Origin: Streptosporangium violaceochromogenes
GTDB lineage: Bacteria; Actinomycetota; Actinomycetes; Streptosporangiales; Streptosporangiaceae
NCBI RefSeq assembly: GCF_014654615.1
Contig: NZ_BNBB01000015.1
Span: 1 to 64,000, forward strand
Length of the DNA: 64,000 nt
Direction of reading: 5' to 3'
Shown here: positions 41,639 to 50,792 of the stretch, one piece after another
Position numbering within the stretch: position 1 is the stretch's first letter
Layout of the letters: each line of letters begins with the position of its first letter
Translations under genes and position numbers: made by a program
The notes under the pieces: generated by a model
Databases searched by the model: none
Told to the model about the DNA's origin: nothing
The model's input: only the letters and a program-made list of their open reading frames with translations

Positions 41639-42756
41639 GCCTTCTGGAAGGCCGCTACCGCTACGCGCTGCGGCTACTGCCCGCCTCCTACCGCGCCGAA
41701 CGGGAGGAGGAGATGGTCTGCGCCTTCCTGGAGGGGGCCGGCGACCTTCACGACGAGGACAACCCCCGGCCGCGCTGGTCGGAGATCGCCAGCGTCGCCG
41801 CACTGTCGGTCCGGGTGCGTCTGGGAGGCGTCGGTGCGGCGCCGAGGTTCTTCGCCTGGGGCCAGGCGGTCCGCCTGGTGGCCGTACTGGGACTGTCCTT
41901 CCACGCGACGATGAGTTGCGTCTGGCTCGCGAACACTTTGAAGTTCCACGGGTTCTTCGGCGCGCCGTCCGGCGACTACCAGACCGCCCTTGGCTCCGCC
42001 GGATCGGCAGAGCGGTTACGGGACATCGCGCAGGTGCTCACCTACCTTCTGTGGATCGCGGCCGCCGCCTCGCTTGTCCGCGGCCGCCCGCGCGCCGCGA
42101 AGACAACGGCGCTGCTCGCTCTCGCACTGTCGTACGGCCCCGTCATCCAGAGCGGGAACGTGCTCTGGAACGGCGGCACCAAGTCCGTGGTTCTGCACAG
42201 CGTTCTGTTCGTGGTGCCCATGCTGGCGTTGCCGGCCGGATTCCACCGGGACGCGCCGCGAAACCGCCACCCCTGGTGGGTGGCCGCTCTGCCGGTCGGC
42301 GCCGGCACCCTGCTCTACGTGATCTTGAACGTGCTGGGCTCGGCGTCGATGGCGCAGACCGTCAACTGGCAGTTCTGGTCATGGATATGGCCGTGGCTGG
42401 GCGAGTCAGGACTGGCCTGTCTGGCGCTTTTAGCCGCGAGCGTGTCCCTCGTCGGGACGCATCTGTGGGCTCCGGCCAGGCGAACCCCCTCCCTGCCGCT
42501 GGCGCTGGCGATCCTGGCCGTGCCCGTGATGCTTACCCATGTCTTCTCTCTGACCTTCGATGCGATCGATCCGGCCACCCGGACCATGGCGGTCGTGAAC
42601 GTCGGCCAGCTCATTGCGCTCCTGCTGTCGGCCCTGACACTCATCGTCCTGACCGCCAAGACGATGCCCCCCCGCCGCGTCCGCCCCCAACCAACGCCGG
42701 AGCCCACCGCCCCGGGGGATGACACCGGGCTCCCGCTACCGGAAGACCAGGACTGA
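41635..42756 (+). CDS. PadR-associated integral membrane protein
   Basis: The 373-aa protein has a short cytoplasmic N-terminus with the conserved RLLPASYRAEREEEMVCAFL element typical of proteins encoded directly after PadR genes. About eight membrane helices follow (for example LVAVLGLSFHATMSCVWLAN, VVLHSVLFVVPMLALPAGF and LALAILAVPVMLTHVFSL), then a Pro-rich acidic tail. Function is unknown; a permease-like or sensor role under PadR control is inferred from the 4-bp overlap with padR. Confidence 0.85.
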   Translation: MSLLEGRYRYALRLLPASYRAEREEEMVCAFLEGAGDLHDEDNPRPRWSEIASVAALSVRVRLGGVGAAPRFFAWGQAVRLVAVLGLSFHATMSCVWLANTLKFHGFFGAPSGDYQTALGSAGSAERLRDIAQVLTYLLWIAAAASLVRGRPRAAKTTALLALALSYGPVIQSGNVLWNGGTKSVVLHSVLFVVPMLALPAGFHRDAPRNRHPWWVAALPVGAGTLLYVILNVLGSASMAQTVNWQFWSWIWPWLGESGLACLALLAASVSLVGTHLWAPARRTPSLPLALAILAVPVMLTHVFSLTFDAIDPATRTMAVVNVGQLIALLLSALTLIVLTAKTMPPRRVRPQPTPEPTAPGDDTGLPLPEDQD

Positions 42757-42910
42757 GGAAGAATCCGGCGGCGCCGAGGCCGCCCGGGGCGCAGGGGGTG
42801 TAACGAGGGGATGAGGCTGCCGGACGGCCGGGCGCACCTACGAGGGGCCGTGCGTGCGGCAGCGGCAGGACCTGTACGGACGGCCGAAGGCCACCCGCCC
42901 GGCGACGGCT

Positions 42911-44659
42911 TCAGGAAGGTGTCCCGTGCCAGGTGCTCCACAGGGCGGCGTAGGAGCCGCCGGTCCTGACGAGGTCGTCGTGGGAGCCCAGTTCGGCGAC
43001 CCGGCCCTCCTCGACCACCGCGACCCGGTCGGCGTCGTGCGCGGTGTGCAGGCGGTGGGCGATGGCGATCACCGTACGGCCTTCGAGCACCGCGGCCAGC
43101 GAACGTTCCAGGGAGCGCGCGGCCCGGGGGTCGAGCAGCGAGGTGGCCTCGTCCAGGACGAGGGTGTGCGGGTCGGCCAGGACCAGCCGGGCGAGGGCGA
43201 TCTGCTGCGCCTGGGCGGCCGAGACCGGCTCGCCGCCGGAGCCGACGACCGTCTCCAGACCGCCGGGCAGGGCGGAGACCCACTCCCAGGCGTCCACGGC
43301 CGAAAGCGCCGCCCGGACCTCGGGCTCACCGGCCTCGGGGCGGGCGATCAGCACGTTGTCGCGGAGCGTGCCGCGGAAGACGTGGTGCTCCTGCGTCACC
43401 AGGGCGACGTGGCCGCGCAGATCGTCCAGCGGAAGCTCGACCAGCGGGGTTCCGCCGACGGTGACGGACCCGGTGCGCGGCCCGTGGATGCCCGCCAGCA
43501 GGCGGCCCAGGGTGGACTTGCCCGCACCGGAGGGGCCGACCATCGCCAGCCGCTCCCCCGGCCGGACGACCAGGTCGATGCCGTGCAGCACGTCGTGGCC
43601 CTCGCGGTAGGCGTAGCGGACGCCGTCGGCGCGCAGTTCCTCCCCGTCCGGGACGCCCGTGCCCGCCTCACGGTCCTCGGGCACCTCGGCGACGCCCAGC
43701 AGCCTGGCCATGGAGGCGCCGCCCACCTGGAGTTCGTCGATCCACATCAGCAGCCGGTCGAGCGGGTCGATGAGCTGCTGGACGTAGAGGGTGGCCGCGG
43801 TGACCTGGGCCAGCGAGACCCACCCCTGGATGTGGAAGAGGCCGCCGGCGACCAGCGTCGCCACGATCGGCACCACGTAGCCGAGTTCGACGATCGGGAA
43901 CCAGATCATGCGCAGCCCGAGGGTGTAGCGCTCGGCCTCCCACGAGCGGGCGATGTCGGCGTCGGTACGGCGGTGCCTGCGCTCCCGCAGGCCCAGCGCC
44001 TCCACGGTGCGGGCCCCGTTGACCGTCTCGGTCAGGCCGTCGGTCATGTCCGCGTAGGCGGCGCTCTCGCGGAGGTAGCCGTCCCTGGCCCGCTTGAGAT
44101 ACCACCGGGTGGAGATCCACAGGAACGGTACGGCCAGCAGCGAGGGCAGCATGAGCAGCGGCCCGGTCAGCACCAGCGCGCCAAGGGTGATCACGCAGGT
44201 GACCAGCGCGATCATCGTCTCGGGAACGGCGTGCCGCACGGTGCGCGACAGCGCGTCCACGTCCCGGGAGGTCCGGGTGATCAGGTCGCCGGACCCGGCG
44301 CGCTCGACGGTCGACAGCGGCAGGCCGAGGACCCGGGAGACGAACTCCTCGCGCAGTTCGGCGAGGACCTTCTCCCCGAGCCTGGAGGAGGCGTAGACGG
44401 CGAACCTGATCAGGACGCCTTGCAGGACCAGGAAGGCGGCGATGGCCGCCACGACCGCGGGGACGTCGATCCCGGTGCCGTCCTGGACCCCCTGGACGAG
44501 GTCGCCGAGGAGCCAGGGCACCGCCAGGCCCGCGACGGCGGCCAGGGCGTGCAGGCCGAGCGCCGCCGCCAGGGCGCCGGGGTGCCTCAGGGTCGTCTTG
44601 CGGGCGTAGGCCCGGACCTGCGCCTGGCCGGCGACGGGAAGGATCTGCCTGCCGTTCAC
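42911..44659 (-). CDS. ABC exporter subunit with intact Walker motifs but degenerate signature
   Basis: This 582-aa type-IV half-exporter has six membrane helices (about 1-320) and an ATPase domain. Walker A is VGPSGAGKST, the Q-loop lies in VTQEHHVFRGTLRDN, Walker B is LVLDEATSLLD, and the H-loop is in IAIAHRLH. The signature, normally LSGGQ, reads VSAAQ (EPVSAAQAQQIALARL). It must therefore pair with a partner that supplies an intact signature. GTG at 44659 overlaps the stop of the upstream subunit gene by 4 bp, so the two form a heterodimer. The exported substrate is unknown. Confidence 0.92.
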   Translation of the reverse strand: MNGRQILPVAGQAQVRAYARKTTLRHPGALAAALGLHALAAVAGLAVPWLLGDLVQGVQDGTGIDVPAVVAAIAAFLVLQGVLIRFAVYASSRLGEKVLAELREEFVSRVLGLPLSTVERAGSGDLITRTSRDVDALSRTVRHAVPETMIALVTCVITLGALVLTGPLLMLPSLLAVPFLWISTRWYLKRARDGYLRESAAYADMTDGLTETVNGARTVEALGLRERRHRRTDADIARSWEAERYTLGLRMIWFPIVELGYVVPIVATLVAGGLFHIQGWVSLAQVTAATLYVQQLIDPLDRLLMWIDELQVGGASMARLLGVAEVPEDREAGTGVPDGEELRADGVRYAYREGHDVLHGIDLVVRPGERLAMVGPSGAGKSTLGRLLAGIHGPRTGSVTVGGTPLVELPLDDLRGHVALVTQEHHVFRGTLRDNVLIARPEAGEPEVRAALSAVDAWEWVSALPGGLETVVGSGGEPVSAAQAQQIALARLVLADPHTLVLDEATSLLDPRAARSLERSLAAVLEGRTVIAIAHRLHTAHDADRVAVVEEGRVAELGSHDDLVRTGGSYAALWSTWHGTPS

Positions 44660-46419
44660 GCGCTCTCCTCGCCTCGTGCTCCGTGACCCGCGACGGCGGG
44701 CTCTCCGGGACCCGCCGGGCCGGGGTCGTCCGGGTCGTCGCCCCGGGTGACGACGGCCCGGTAGTCCGGATCTCCCGCCAGAAGACCCCGATGTGTCCCC
44801 TCGGCTCGTACAAGACCGTCCGCGACGTAGATCACGTGGTCGGCGCGGTCGAGCACCAGCGGGCTGGTCGTGCAGACGAGAGTGGTCCTCCCGGCGCGGG
44901 CCTTGGCCAGGCGGTCGGCGATGCGCGCCTCGCTGTGCGCGTCCACCGCGCTGGTGGGCTCGATGAGGACGAGCACCTCGGGGTCGGCGAGCAACGCCCG
45001 GGTCAGCCGCAGCCGCTGCCGCTGACCGCCGGAGAACTCCCGGGCCGACTCGGCGACGTGCCCGCCGAGACCGCCGGGGAGCGCATCGACGATGTCCTCG
45101 GCGCACGCCGTGCGCAGCGCGGCGGCGATCTCCGCGTCGGAGGCGCGGCCGGTGACGTCCAGCTCGTCCCGGAGCACGCCGGAGAACAGCCGGGCGTCGT
45201 TGCCCGCGACGAGGATGCGGCGGCGGACCTCGGCGATCGGCAGGGCGCTCAGCGGCACGTCGCCGAAGTCCACGTCGCCGTCGGTGTAGCGGCCGAGGCG
45301 GTCGGCGATCGCGGCGGCCTCATCGGGCGTGGCCGCCGCGAGGGCGGTGAACGCGCCGGGACGGACCGCGACGCCGGAGGCCACGTCGCGCAGCAGGCCG
45401 CCCGCGGACCGGCCGGCGCCGCCGGTCACCTCCGGCTCCAGCCGGAGGATGCGCACCACCCTGCGGGCGGCCACGTGCCCCTTGGTCAGCTTGTCGGCGG
45501 CCTCGGTGAGCGCCCGCAGGGGGGCGATGAGGAAGACGGCGTAACCGTAGAAGGCGACGAGCTGGCCGGTGGTGATCTGCCCGCGGACCGCGAAGGTCGC
45601 GCCCAGCCAGGTGACGCCGGCGATCAGCAGGCCCGGCAGCAGGATCTCCGCGCCCGCCAGCACCGACTCGACGGCCGCCACCCGCACGCCGGCCCGCCGC
45701 ACCCTCTGGGACTCCTCGGCGTAGCGGTCGGCGAAGACCTGCTCACCGCCGATGCCCCGCAGCACGCGCAGGCCCTCGACGATGTCGGCGGCGCGGGTGG
45801 ACAGCTCGCCCTGCAGGTCGCGGTGGGCGTGCTGACGCCGGTGCAGCGGCTTGAGCAGGGGGCCGAGCCCGGCGAGCATGAGCGGAACGCCGAGCAGCAC
45901 CGTCAGGCCCAGCGGCGTCGAGGTTCTGAGGAGGATGACGGTGACCGTGACGACGGAGATGATCGCGCCGGTGCCACGGATCAGGATGTCCGTCGCGCTG
46001 CCGATGTGGGCGATGTCGGAGTTGCCGACGCTGACCACCTCGCCGGTGGACAGGCGCCGGGACAGCGTCGCGCCCAGCCTGGTCGCCTGCCGGGCGGTGA
46101 CCTGGACGGTCCGGTAGGCGGCGCTCAGCCAGTTGTAGACGGCCATCCGGTGACGCAGGAGACCGGCGGCCGACTGCGCGATCCCCAGGCCGGACAGCAC
46201 CGCGCCCCAGGTCAGGAGGCTCTGGGCGTCCTTGGCGATGATGGCGTCGATGCCCTTGCCCATCGCCGTCGGCACCAGCGCCATCGCGATCCACCACAGG
46301 GTGGCGTAGGCGATGCCGAGGAGCAGGGAGCCCGCCTGCTTGCGGGCCGTCCAGACCAGATATCTGACCGGGCTTCGGGCATCGGGAACGCCGGGATCGG
46401 CGGCGGGAAGGGAGCGCAT
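44656..46419 (-). CDS. ABC exporter subunit with degenerate Walker motifs but intact signature
   Basis: The 587-aa half-exporter has six membrane helices and an ATPase domain. The Walker A position reads ALAAATPDEAAAI with no GxxGxGK[ST]. Walker B is VLVLIEPTSAVD (the metal-binding Asp is Ile), the Q-loop glutamine and switch His are gone (CTTSPLVLDRADHV), but the signature EFSGGQRQRL is perfect. It cannot bind ATP productively itself. It completes the single working site of the partner encoded downstream. ATG 46419 is chosen for its GGAAGGG box. A decayed partial copy of this gene lies at 50580-50792. Confidence 0.92.
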   Translation of the reverse strand: MRSLPAADPGVPDARSPVRYLVWTARKQAGSLLLGIAYATLWWIAMALVPTAMGKGIDAIIAKDAQSLLTWGAVLSGLGIAQSAAGLLRHRMAVYNWLSAAYRTVQVTARQATRLGATLSRRLSTGEVVSVGNSDIAHIGSATDILIRGTGAIISVVTVTVILLRTSTPLGLTVLLGVPLMLAGLGPLLKPLHRRQHAHRDLQGELSTRAADIVEGLRVLRGIGGEQVFADRYAEESQRVRRAGVRVAAVESVLAGAEILLPGLLIAGVTWLGATFAVRGQITTGQLVAFYGYAVFLIAPLRALTEAADKLTKGHVAARRVVRILRLEPEVTGGAGRSAGGLLRDVASGVAVRPGAFTALAAATPDEAAAIADRLGRYTDGDVDFGDVPLSALPIAEVRRRILVAGNDARLFSGVLRDELDVTGRASDAEIAAALRTACAEDIVDALPGGLGGHVAESAREFSGGQRQRLRLTRALLADPEVLVLIEPTSAVDAHSEARIADRLAKARAGRTTLVCTTSPLVLDRADHVIYVADGLVRAEGTHRGLLAGDPDYRAVVTRGDDPDDPGPAGPGEPAVAGHGARGEESA

Positions 46420-46504
46420 AGCCCTTCCAGGCTGACAAAACTCAGCCTTACCTGGCAAACCGTTTTCTGACCTTGAGACGCCGCCGGCACACTGGGCCCC
46501 CTCC

Positions 46505-47623
46505 TCAGCCCGATGACGATGCCCGGTCATTGAAGAAGCCCCGGAGCACGCCCGGCAGCAGCCCGAGACCCAGCAGCAGGACGAGGACCGGGAGCCAGGC
46601 CAGCCGCTGCAGCAGCCAGACCGGCTCGGCAGGAGATGTCAGCAGGCCGGGAAGGTCGCCGAAGCGCAGCGCCACCAGGACGGTCACGAGCAGCGCGGTC
46701 TGATGCCACAGGAAGATCGTCATCGCGGACAGGTTGACCACCGCCACCGCCGCCCACAGCGGGGGCCGCCGCATCAGGCGGGTGAGCGGCCCGCGCACCA
46801 ACAGCGCCAGCCCCACCTGGGCGATCCCGAAGCAGACCGCGGCGAGCGTGGGCGGGCTGAGGTTGGAGACCTTCGCGCCGGTCACACCCACCATGCTGGC
46901 CGGATAGCCGAATCCGGCGACCAGCGCCACGGCCCCGGCCGCACCTCCCACCACCAGGCCCACCGCCGCCCGGCGGGAGGTGAACGCGCCCTGCCCCCAG
47001 GCGATGCCCAGCGCGTACGGCACCAGCCAGCCGGCCGCCAGGTTCACCCACCCCAGCCAGGCCGGTCCGCCGAGGACGAACCTGCCCACGTCCACCGCGA
47101 GCACGACCCCGGCCGCCGAGACGGTCAGAACGCCCGGCCGTGCACGCACCAGCAGGGGAGCCGCCGACGTAAGCGCGGCGAAGACCGCCAGGAACCACAG
47201 CGGCGCGGCCACCGGCAGCACCAGCGCTCTGATCGAACCCGGCGGCATGCCGTTCAGCGTCAGCCCGGCCGCGATGCCCATCCAGATCAGCGCAGGCGGC
47301 CCGACCGGCCGCAGAAGCCGCCCCGTCCTGGCCCGCACCCAGGCCGGACGTCCCTTCACCGCGCGCAGGCTCCGCGCCGCCGCGTAGCCGCCCACGAAGA
47401 AGAACACCGCCAGTGTCTGCAGCACCCATGACGCGGGCGTGAACTCCGGCAGGCGGATGAGCGGGCTGGAGACGCGTATCGTTCCGCCGGGCCCGCGCGT
47501 CCACGCCGTGACCATCCAGTGCCCCAGGACCACCCCCAGGATCGCCAGCGCCCGCAGTGCGTCCACCCCCCGGTCCCTGTCCGCCGGGGTGGCCGTGTCG
47601 ATCCGGGTCGCGACGCTAGCCAC
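46505..47623 (-). CDS. Acyltransferase family 3 membrane protein
   Basis: This 372-aa protein has about ten membrane helices. The N-terminal signature VDALRALAILGVVLGHWMV contains the conserved Arg and catalytic-type His of OafA-like acyltransferase 3 enzymes. Later it reads LAVFFFVGGYAAARSLRAV and MTIFLWHQTALLVTVLVAL. It would O-acylate a sugar, lipid or secondary metabolite; the acceptor is unknown. It starts with GTG and overlaps the stop of the alpha/beta hydrolase gene by 8 bp, so the two are co-expressed. Confidence 0.87.
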   Translation of the reverse strand: MASVATRIDTATPADRDRGVDALRALAILGVVLGHWMVTAWTRGPGGTIRVSSPLIRLPEFTPASWVLQTLAVFFFVGGYAAARSLRAVKGRPAWVRARTGRLLRPVGPPALIWMGIAAGLTLNGMPPGSIRALVLPVAAPLWFLAVFAALTSAAPLLVRARPGVLTVSAAGVVLAVDVGRFVLGGPAWLGWVNLAAGWLVPYALGIAWGQGAFTSRRAAVGLVVGGAAGAVALVAGFGYPASMVGVTGAKVSNLSPPTLAAVCFGIAQVGLALLVRGPLTRLMRRPPLWAAVAVVNLSAMTIFLWHQTALLVTVLVALRFGDLPGLLTSPAEPVWLLQRLAWLPVLVLLLGLGLLPGVLRGFFNDRASSSG

Positions 47624-48356
47624 GGGACACCTCGCCGGTACGGCCGAGGGCGATCAGGGTGAGGTTGCGCAGCGATTCACTGCCCGGTTTGAGATAGTCG
47701 CTGTGCCCGGCCTCACCTGTCTCGAACAGGTGGGCGCCGAAGGCGGGACCCGCCGGATCGGGACCGAAGCCGAGCGGTCCGAGCCGGAGCTTGGGTACGC
47801 TGCGCATCCAGTCCTGGTCGCCGCTTCCCGCCCACAGCCGGGGGCCGCCCAGGTCGGCGGGGGACGAGACGCCGAGGCCGGGACTGCCGAAGACGGCCAG
47901 TTCGGCGGCGCCCGACCCCGGAGCGGCCTTGGCGCACACGACCGACCCGTAGCTGTGGCACAGCAGGCTGACCCGCTTGCCCCTGAGCGTCTCGGTGACG
48001 TAGCGCCGCAGCGCCCCGCCCCCTGCGACGGCGGACGTGTCCGTCGCCACCGCAAGGCTGACGGTCGCCGGGCTGTCGTAGCCGAGCCAGGCGACCACGG
48101 CCAGTCTGGAGCCGGGGTCCAGCGCCCGCGCCTCGGCCAGCAGCGCGCGGGCACCTCCCCCCGGCGTGCTGTACGGCTTGGCCCTGCCGCCGTCGAAGGT
48201 GGCGGCCGTGGTATCGGAACCCGGAACGATGACGGCGACGTGCTCCGCCGTACCCAGATCCCCATAGACCTTGATGATCCGGTCACCCTGGGGAGCGGGG
48301 ACGATGAGGTAGGTCAACGCTGCGGCTGCGGCCACTGTGCGTACGCGGCGGAACAT
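47616..48356 (-). CDS. Secreted alpha/beta hydrolase (DUF1023-like)
   Basis: The 246-aa protein has a short signal sequence (RVRTVAAAAALTYLIVPAP) and an alpha/beta hydrolase core. VAVIVPGSDTTAATF comes first, then the nucleophile elbow LCHSYGSVVCAKAA (GxSxG replaced by H-S-Y-G, as is usual in DUF1023), GDQDWMRSVP with an Asp, and a late His in GEAGHSDYL. It may be an esterase or peptidase outside the cell. It is coupled to the acyltransferase-3 gene. An 11-bp inverted repeat overlaps its SD. Confidence 0.85.
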   Translation of the reverse strand: MFRRVRTVAAAAALTYLIVPAPQGDRIIKVYGDLGTAEHVAVIVPGSDTTAATFDGGRAKPYSTPGGGARALLAEARALDPGSRLAVVAWLGYDSPATVSLAVATDTSAVAGGGALRRYVTETLRGKRVSLLCHSYGSVVCAKAAPGSGAAELAVFGSPGLGVSSPADLGGPRLWAGSGDQDWMRSVPKLRLGPLGFGPDPAGPAFGAHLFETGEAGHSDYLKPGSESLRNLTLIALGRTGEVSRG

Positions 48357-48363
48357 GCGAGCC

Positions 48364-48394
48364 TTTCTGACTGGATGGAAGAACCAGTCAGAAA
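48364..48394 (-). promoter_or_regulatory. Perfect 11-bp inverted repeat upstream of the hydrolase-acyltransferase operon
   Basis: TTTCTGACTGG (48364-48374) and CCAGTCAGAAA (48384-48394) with a 9-bp spacer lie 8 bp before the ATG on the minus strand. The proximal arm contains AAAGG, the likely SD. It looks like a TetR-type operator or an SD-hiding hairpin. Confidence 0.6.
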
Positions 48395-48468
48395 CCTAGA
48401 AATCATGATCTGTCGATCACATCACTTTGGGGTGCCCACCTCCGTATCCCTCCACGGAGGGAGGGGGT

Positions 48469-49125
48469 CTAACCGCCTGGCCGCACCAGGCCCGTCTCGT
48501 AGGCGTGGACGATGGCCTGAGCCCGGTCGCGCAGGTTCAGCTTCGCCAGGACTCGGCTCACGTGAGTCTTGACGGTCTGTTCCGACAGCACGAGCTCCTC
48601 GGCGATCTCCTGGTTGGAGCGGCCCTGGGCGACGAGGGCGAGCACCTCGGTCTCGCGCTCGGTGATGCCGTCCAGCCTGACGCGCGGGTGACGCGGACCG
48701 ACCCGGGCGAACTCCGAGATCAGCCGTTTGGTGACCGAGGGCGCCAGCAGCGCCTCCCCGGCCGCGACCACCCGCACCGCCTCGGCCAGCTGCCGGGCCG
48801 AGGCGTCCTTGAGAAGAAACCCGCTGGCCCCGGCCCGCAGCGCCTCATACACGTAGTCGTCGAGGTCGAAGGTGGTCAGGATGAGCACCTTCGGCAGGAA
48901 GCCGTCCGCGCTCAGGATCGCCCGCGTCGCGGCCAGGCCGTCCATGACCGGCATCCGCACGTCCATCAGCACGACGTCCGGCCGCAGCTCGGCCACCCGC
49001 GCCACGGCCTGGCCTCCGTCGGCCGCCTCACCCACGACCTCGATGTCCGGTTGTGCGCTCAGGAACACGGTGAAGCCGGTCCGCACCATGCCCTGGTCGT
49101 CGGCGATGAGCACCCGGATCGTCAT
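48469..49125 (-). CDS. NarL/LuxR-type response regulator
   Basis: The 218-aa protein has a receiver domain (RVLIADDQGMVRTGFTVFL, phospho-acceptor Asp in VVLMDVRMPVMDG, Thr in LILTTFDLDDYV, Lys in GFLLKDAS). A LuxR-type HTH follows (GITERETEVLALVAQGRSNQ, LSEQTVKTHVSRVLAKLNLR). It is the DNA-binding partner of the kinase encoded by the overlapping upstream gene. ATG 49125 starts at MTIRVLIADD; an upstream extension is not receiver-like. Targets may include its own operon. Confidence 0.95.
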   Translation of the reverse strand: MTIRVLIADDQGMVRTGFTVFLSAQPDIEVVGEAADGGQAVARVAELRPDVVLMDVRMPVMDGLAATRAILSADGFLPKVLILTTFDLDDYVYEALRAGASGFLLKDASARQLAEAVRVVAAGEALLAPSVTKRLISEFARVGPRHPRVRLDGITERETEVLALVAQGRSNQEIAEELVLSEQTVKTHVSRVLAKLNLRDRAQAIVHAYETGLVRPGG

Positions 49126-50468
49126 GCGTTCCCCACGATCGGAAGTATGGCGGTGACCGCGAACCCCGTCCCGACCGGCCCCGCCCACAGGCTTCCGCCG
49201 AGCATGGACACCCGCTCCCGCATCCCGATCAGACCGTGTCCCACATGTTCCGTGTGTTCCGTGTGTTCCGCGTGTTCCGGTTTCGCCGGAGAGTCGCGCC
49301 CGGCGCCGTTCGTCACCTGGATGTGCAGCTCGGCTCCGGAACGGGTGATTCTCATCGAGACGGCCGATCCGGGGGCGTGCCGCATGGCGTTGCTGAGCGA
49401 CTCCTGCGCGATCCGGTAGGCGGACAGGCCCACCGCCGCGGGCAGACCGAGCAGGTCGCCCCCCAGCTTGAGCGTCACGGTGAGCCCGGCGGAACGGGCG
49501 GTGCCGACGAGCTCCTCCAGACGGCCGAGGCCGGGCTGCGGCGCGGTGTCCGTGCGCCCGTCCCCGTCTCGCAGCACGCCCAGCACGCGGCGCATCTCGG
49601 TCATGGCCGCGAGCGACAGCGTGCGGATCTCCGCCATGCCCTCCTCCAGTTGCCGGGGCTCCCCGCCCGCCTTCAGCGGAATGGCCTCCGCCTGGATGGC
49701 GATCACCGACATGTGGTGCGCCACGACGTCGTGCAGTTCCCGGGCGATTCTGGCCCGTTCCTCCAGTGCGGCCTGCCCGGCCAGTGCCCGCTCGCTGCGC
49801 TGCTCCTCCTCGGCCAGGCGCCTGGCGGCCAGCCGCCGGGCGCGTACGTTGTAGCCGAGGATCGCGGCGACGGCCAGCAGGGCCGCACCGCCCAGGAGCT
49901 CAGGGCTCCACAGGAGATCAGGGGCATGGGAGGGGTCGAGGACCCCCAGTGCCAGCACTGAGAGGACCCACACGCCCAGGGTGGCCTCCCGTTCGCAGCG
50001 AGCGGCGACGGAGTAGACGACCAGCGGGTAGGTGATGATCGCGGCCACGGAGTAGGGGGTGGAGATCAACGTCTGCACGATCGGGACGCTCAGGAGCACG
50101 CTCGCCGTGGCCAGCCGCCAGGCCGCCAGCGGCCACCGGTTGCGCAACAGCAGGGGAAGTGAGGACGCCGCCGCCGCGAACCACAGGAACGCCTCGGGGA
50201 ACCAATCCGCCGGGCCGCCGGAGGAAGACGCCACCAGCCGCCTCTGCCCCTCCAGGAGGTCCGAGAGCCCGGTGCTGAACAAGCTCCAGGCGAGCAGGAT
50301 GTCGGCCAGCAGGACCAGATCGACGGTCCGGAACGGCAGCAGCCCCAGGAAGGCGGGCATGGACGGCCCCAGGCGGCCTGACCGGGGGAACGGCGGTCCG
50401 GCTTCTCCCTTGACCACGGCTTGGGTGATTGGCCGTGTCAGCCGCCGGAGGCCGTCGCGCAAGATCAC
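49122..50468 (-). CDS. Sensor histidine kinase (NarX/DesK-like, HisKA_3)
   Basis: The 448-aa protein has about five to six N-terminal membrane helices (FRTVDLVLLADILLAWSLF and others) with little outside sequence. A coiled coil follows, then the HisKA_3 box ARIARELHDVVAHHMSVI with the phospho-His. The HATPase domain reads AYRIAQESLSNAMRHAPG and GHGLIGMRERVSMLGG. A short EHAEHTEHTEH repeat sits inside the ATPase domain before the G2 box and may bind metal. The signal is unknown. GTG at 50468; 4-bp overlap with the regulator gene. Confidence 0.93.
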   Translation of the reverse strand: MILRDGLRRLTRPITQAVVKGEAGPPFPRSGRLGPSMPAFLGLLPFRTVDLVLLADILLAWSLFSTGLSDLLEGQRRLVASSSGGPADWFPEAFLWFAAAASSLPLLLRNRWPLAAWRLATASVLLSVPIVQTLISTPYSVAAIITYPLVVYSVAARCEREATLGVWVLSVLALGVLDPSHAPDLLWSPELLGGAALLAVAAILGYNVRARRLAARRLAEEEQRSERALAGQAALEERARIARELHDVVAHHMSVIAIQAEAIPLKAGGEPRQLEEGMAEIRTLSLAAMTEMRRVLGVLRDGDGRTDTAPQPGLGRLEELVGTARSAGLTVTLKLGGDLLGLPAAVGLSAYRIAQESLSNAMRHAPGSAVSMRITRSGAELHIQVTNGAGRDSPAKPEHAEHTEHTEHVGHGLIGMRERVSMLGGSLWAGPVGTGFAVTAILPIVGNA

Positions 50469-50522
50469 TTACCCATTTTAGGCGATTCCGACTCAGGCGT
50501 CGTTATACCTCAGAGTGACCCA

Positions 50523-50548
50523 AAGCATCACACTTAAGGGTGATGCTT
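50523..50548. promoter_or_regulatory. Inverted repeat upstream of the two-component operon
   Basis: AAGCATCAC (50523-50531) and GTGATGCTT (50540-50548) are perfect 9-bp arms with an 8-bp centre. On the minus strand TATAAC, a possible -10 of the kinase gene, starts 17 bp after this element, so the repeat would overlap the -35 region. This suits an activator or autoregulatory site. Confidence 0.5.
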
Positions 50549-50579
50549 ACACGATTACGGCCCTCCAGTCGGTTCCGTG

Positions 50580-50792
50580 TTACCAGGCGCGAGGCCGCAC
50601 AGCACGCGCAGGCCGGCGACGATGTCGGCGGCGGGTGGACGGCCCGCCAGGACCCCGGCGACCGCCCGCACGGCACCGAGGCCCAGACCAGCAGGGCGGG
50701 CACGCCCTTTGCCCGCGGGCCGCCCGGATCAGGCATCGGACCGGGCTACGGGCGTCAGGGGTGCCGGGATCGCCGACAGGCAGGGAGCGCAC
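50580..50792 (-). pseudogene. Decayed partial copy of the ABC exporter subunit gene (44656-46419)
   Basis: On the minus strand a GTG with an AGGAGG box opens MRSLPVGDPGTPDARSPVRC, nearly the same as the start of the exporter gene (MRSLPAADPGVPDARSPVRY). After about 30 codons the match jumps to an internal segment (ADIVAGLRVL, compare ADIVEGLRVL at about 45770) in another frame. The rest is gone. Similarity also extends upstream over about 75 bp of leader, including an identical GGCAAACCGTTTTCTG (50826-50841 and 46454-46469). It is therefore a relic of a duplicated exporter gene with its promoter. Confidence 0.8.
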
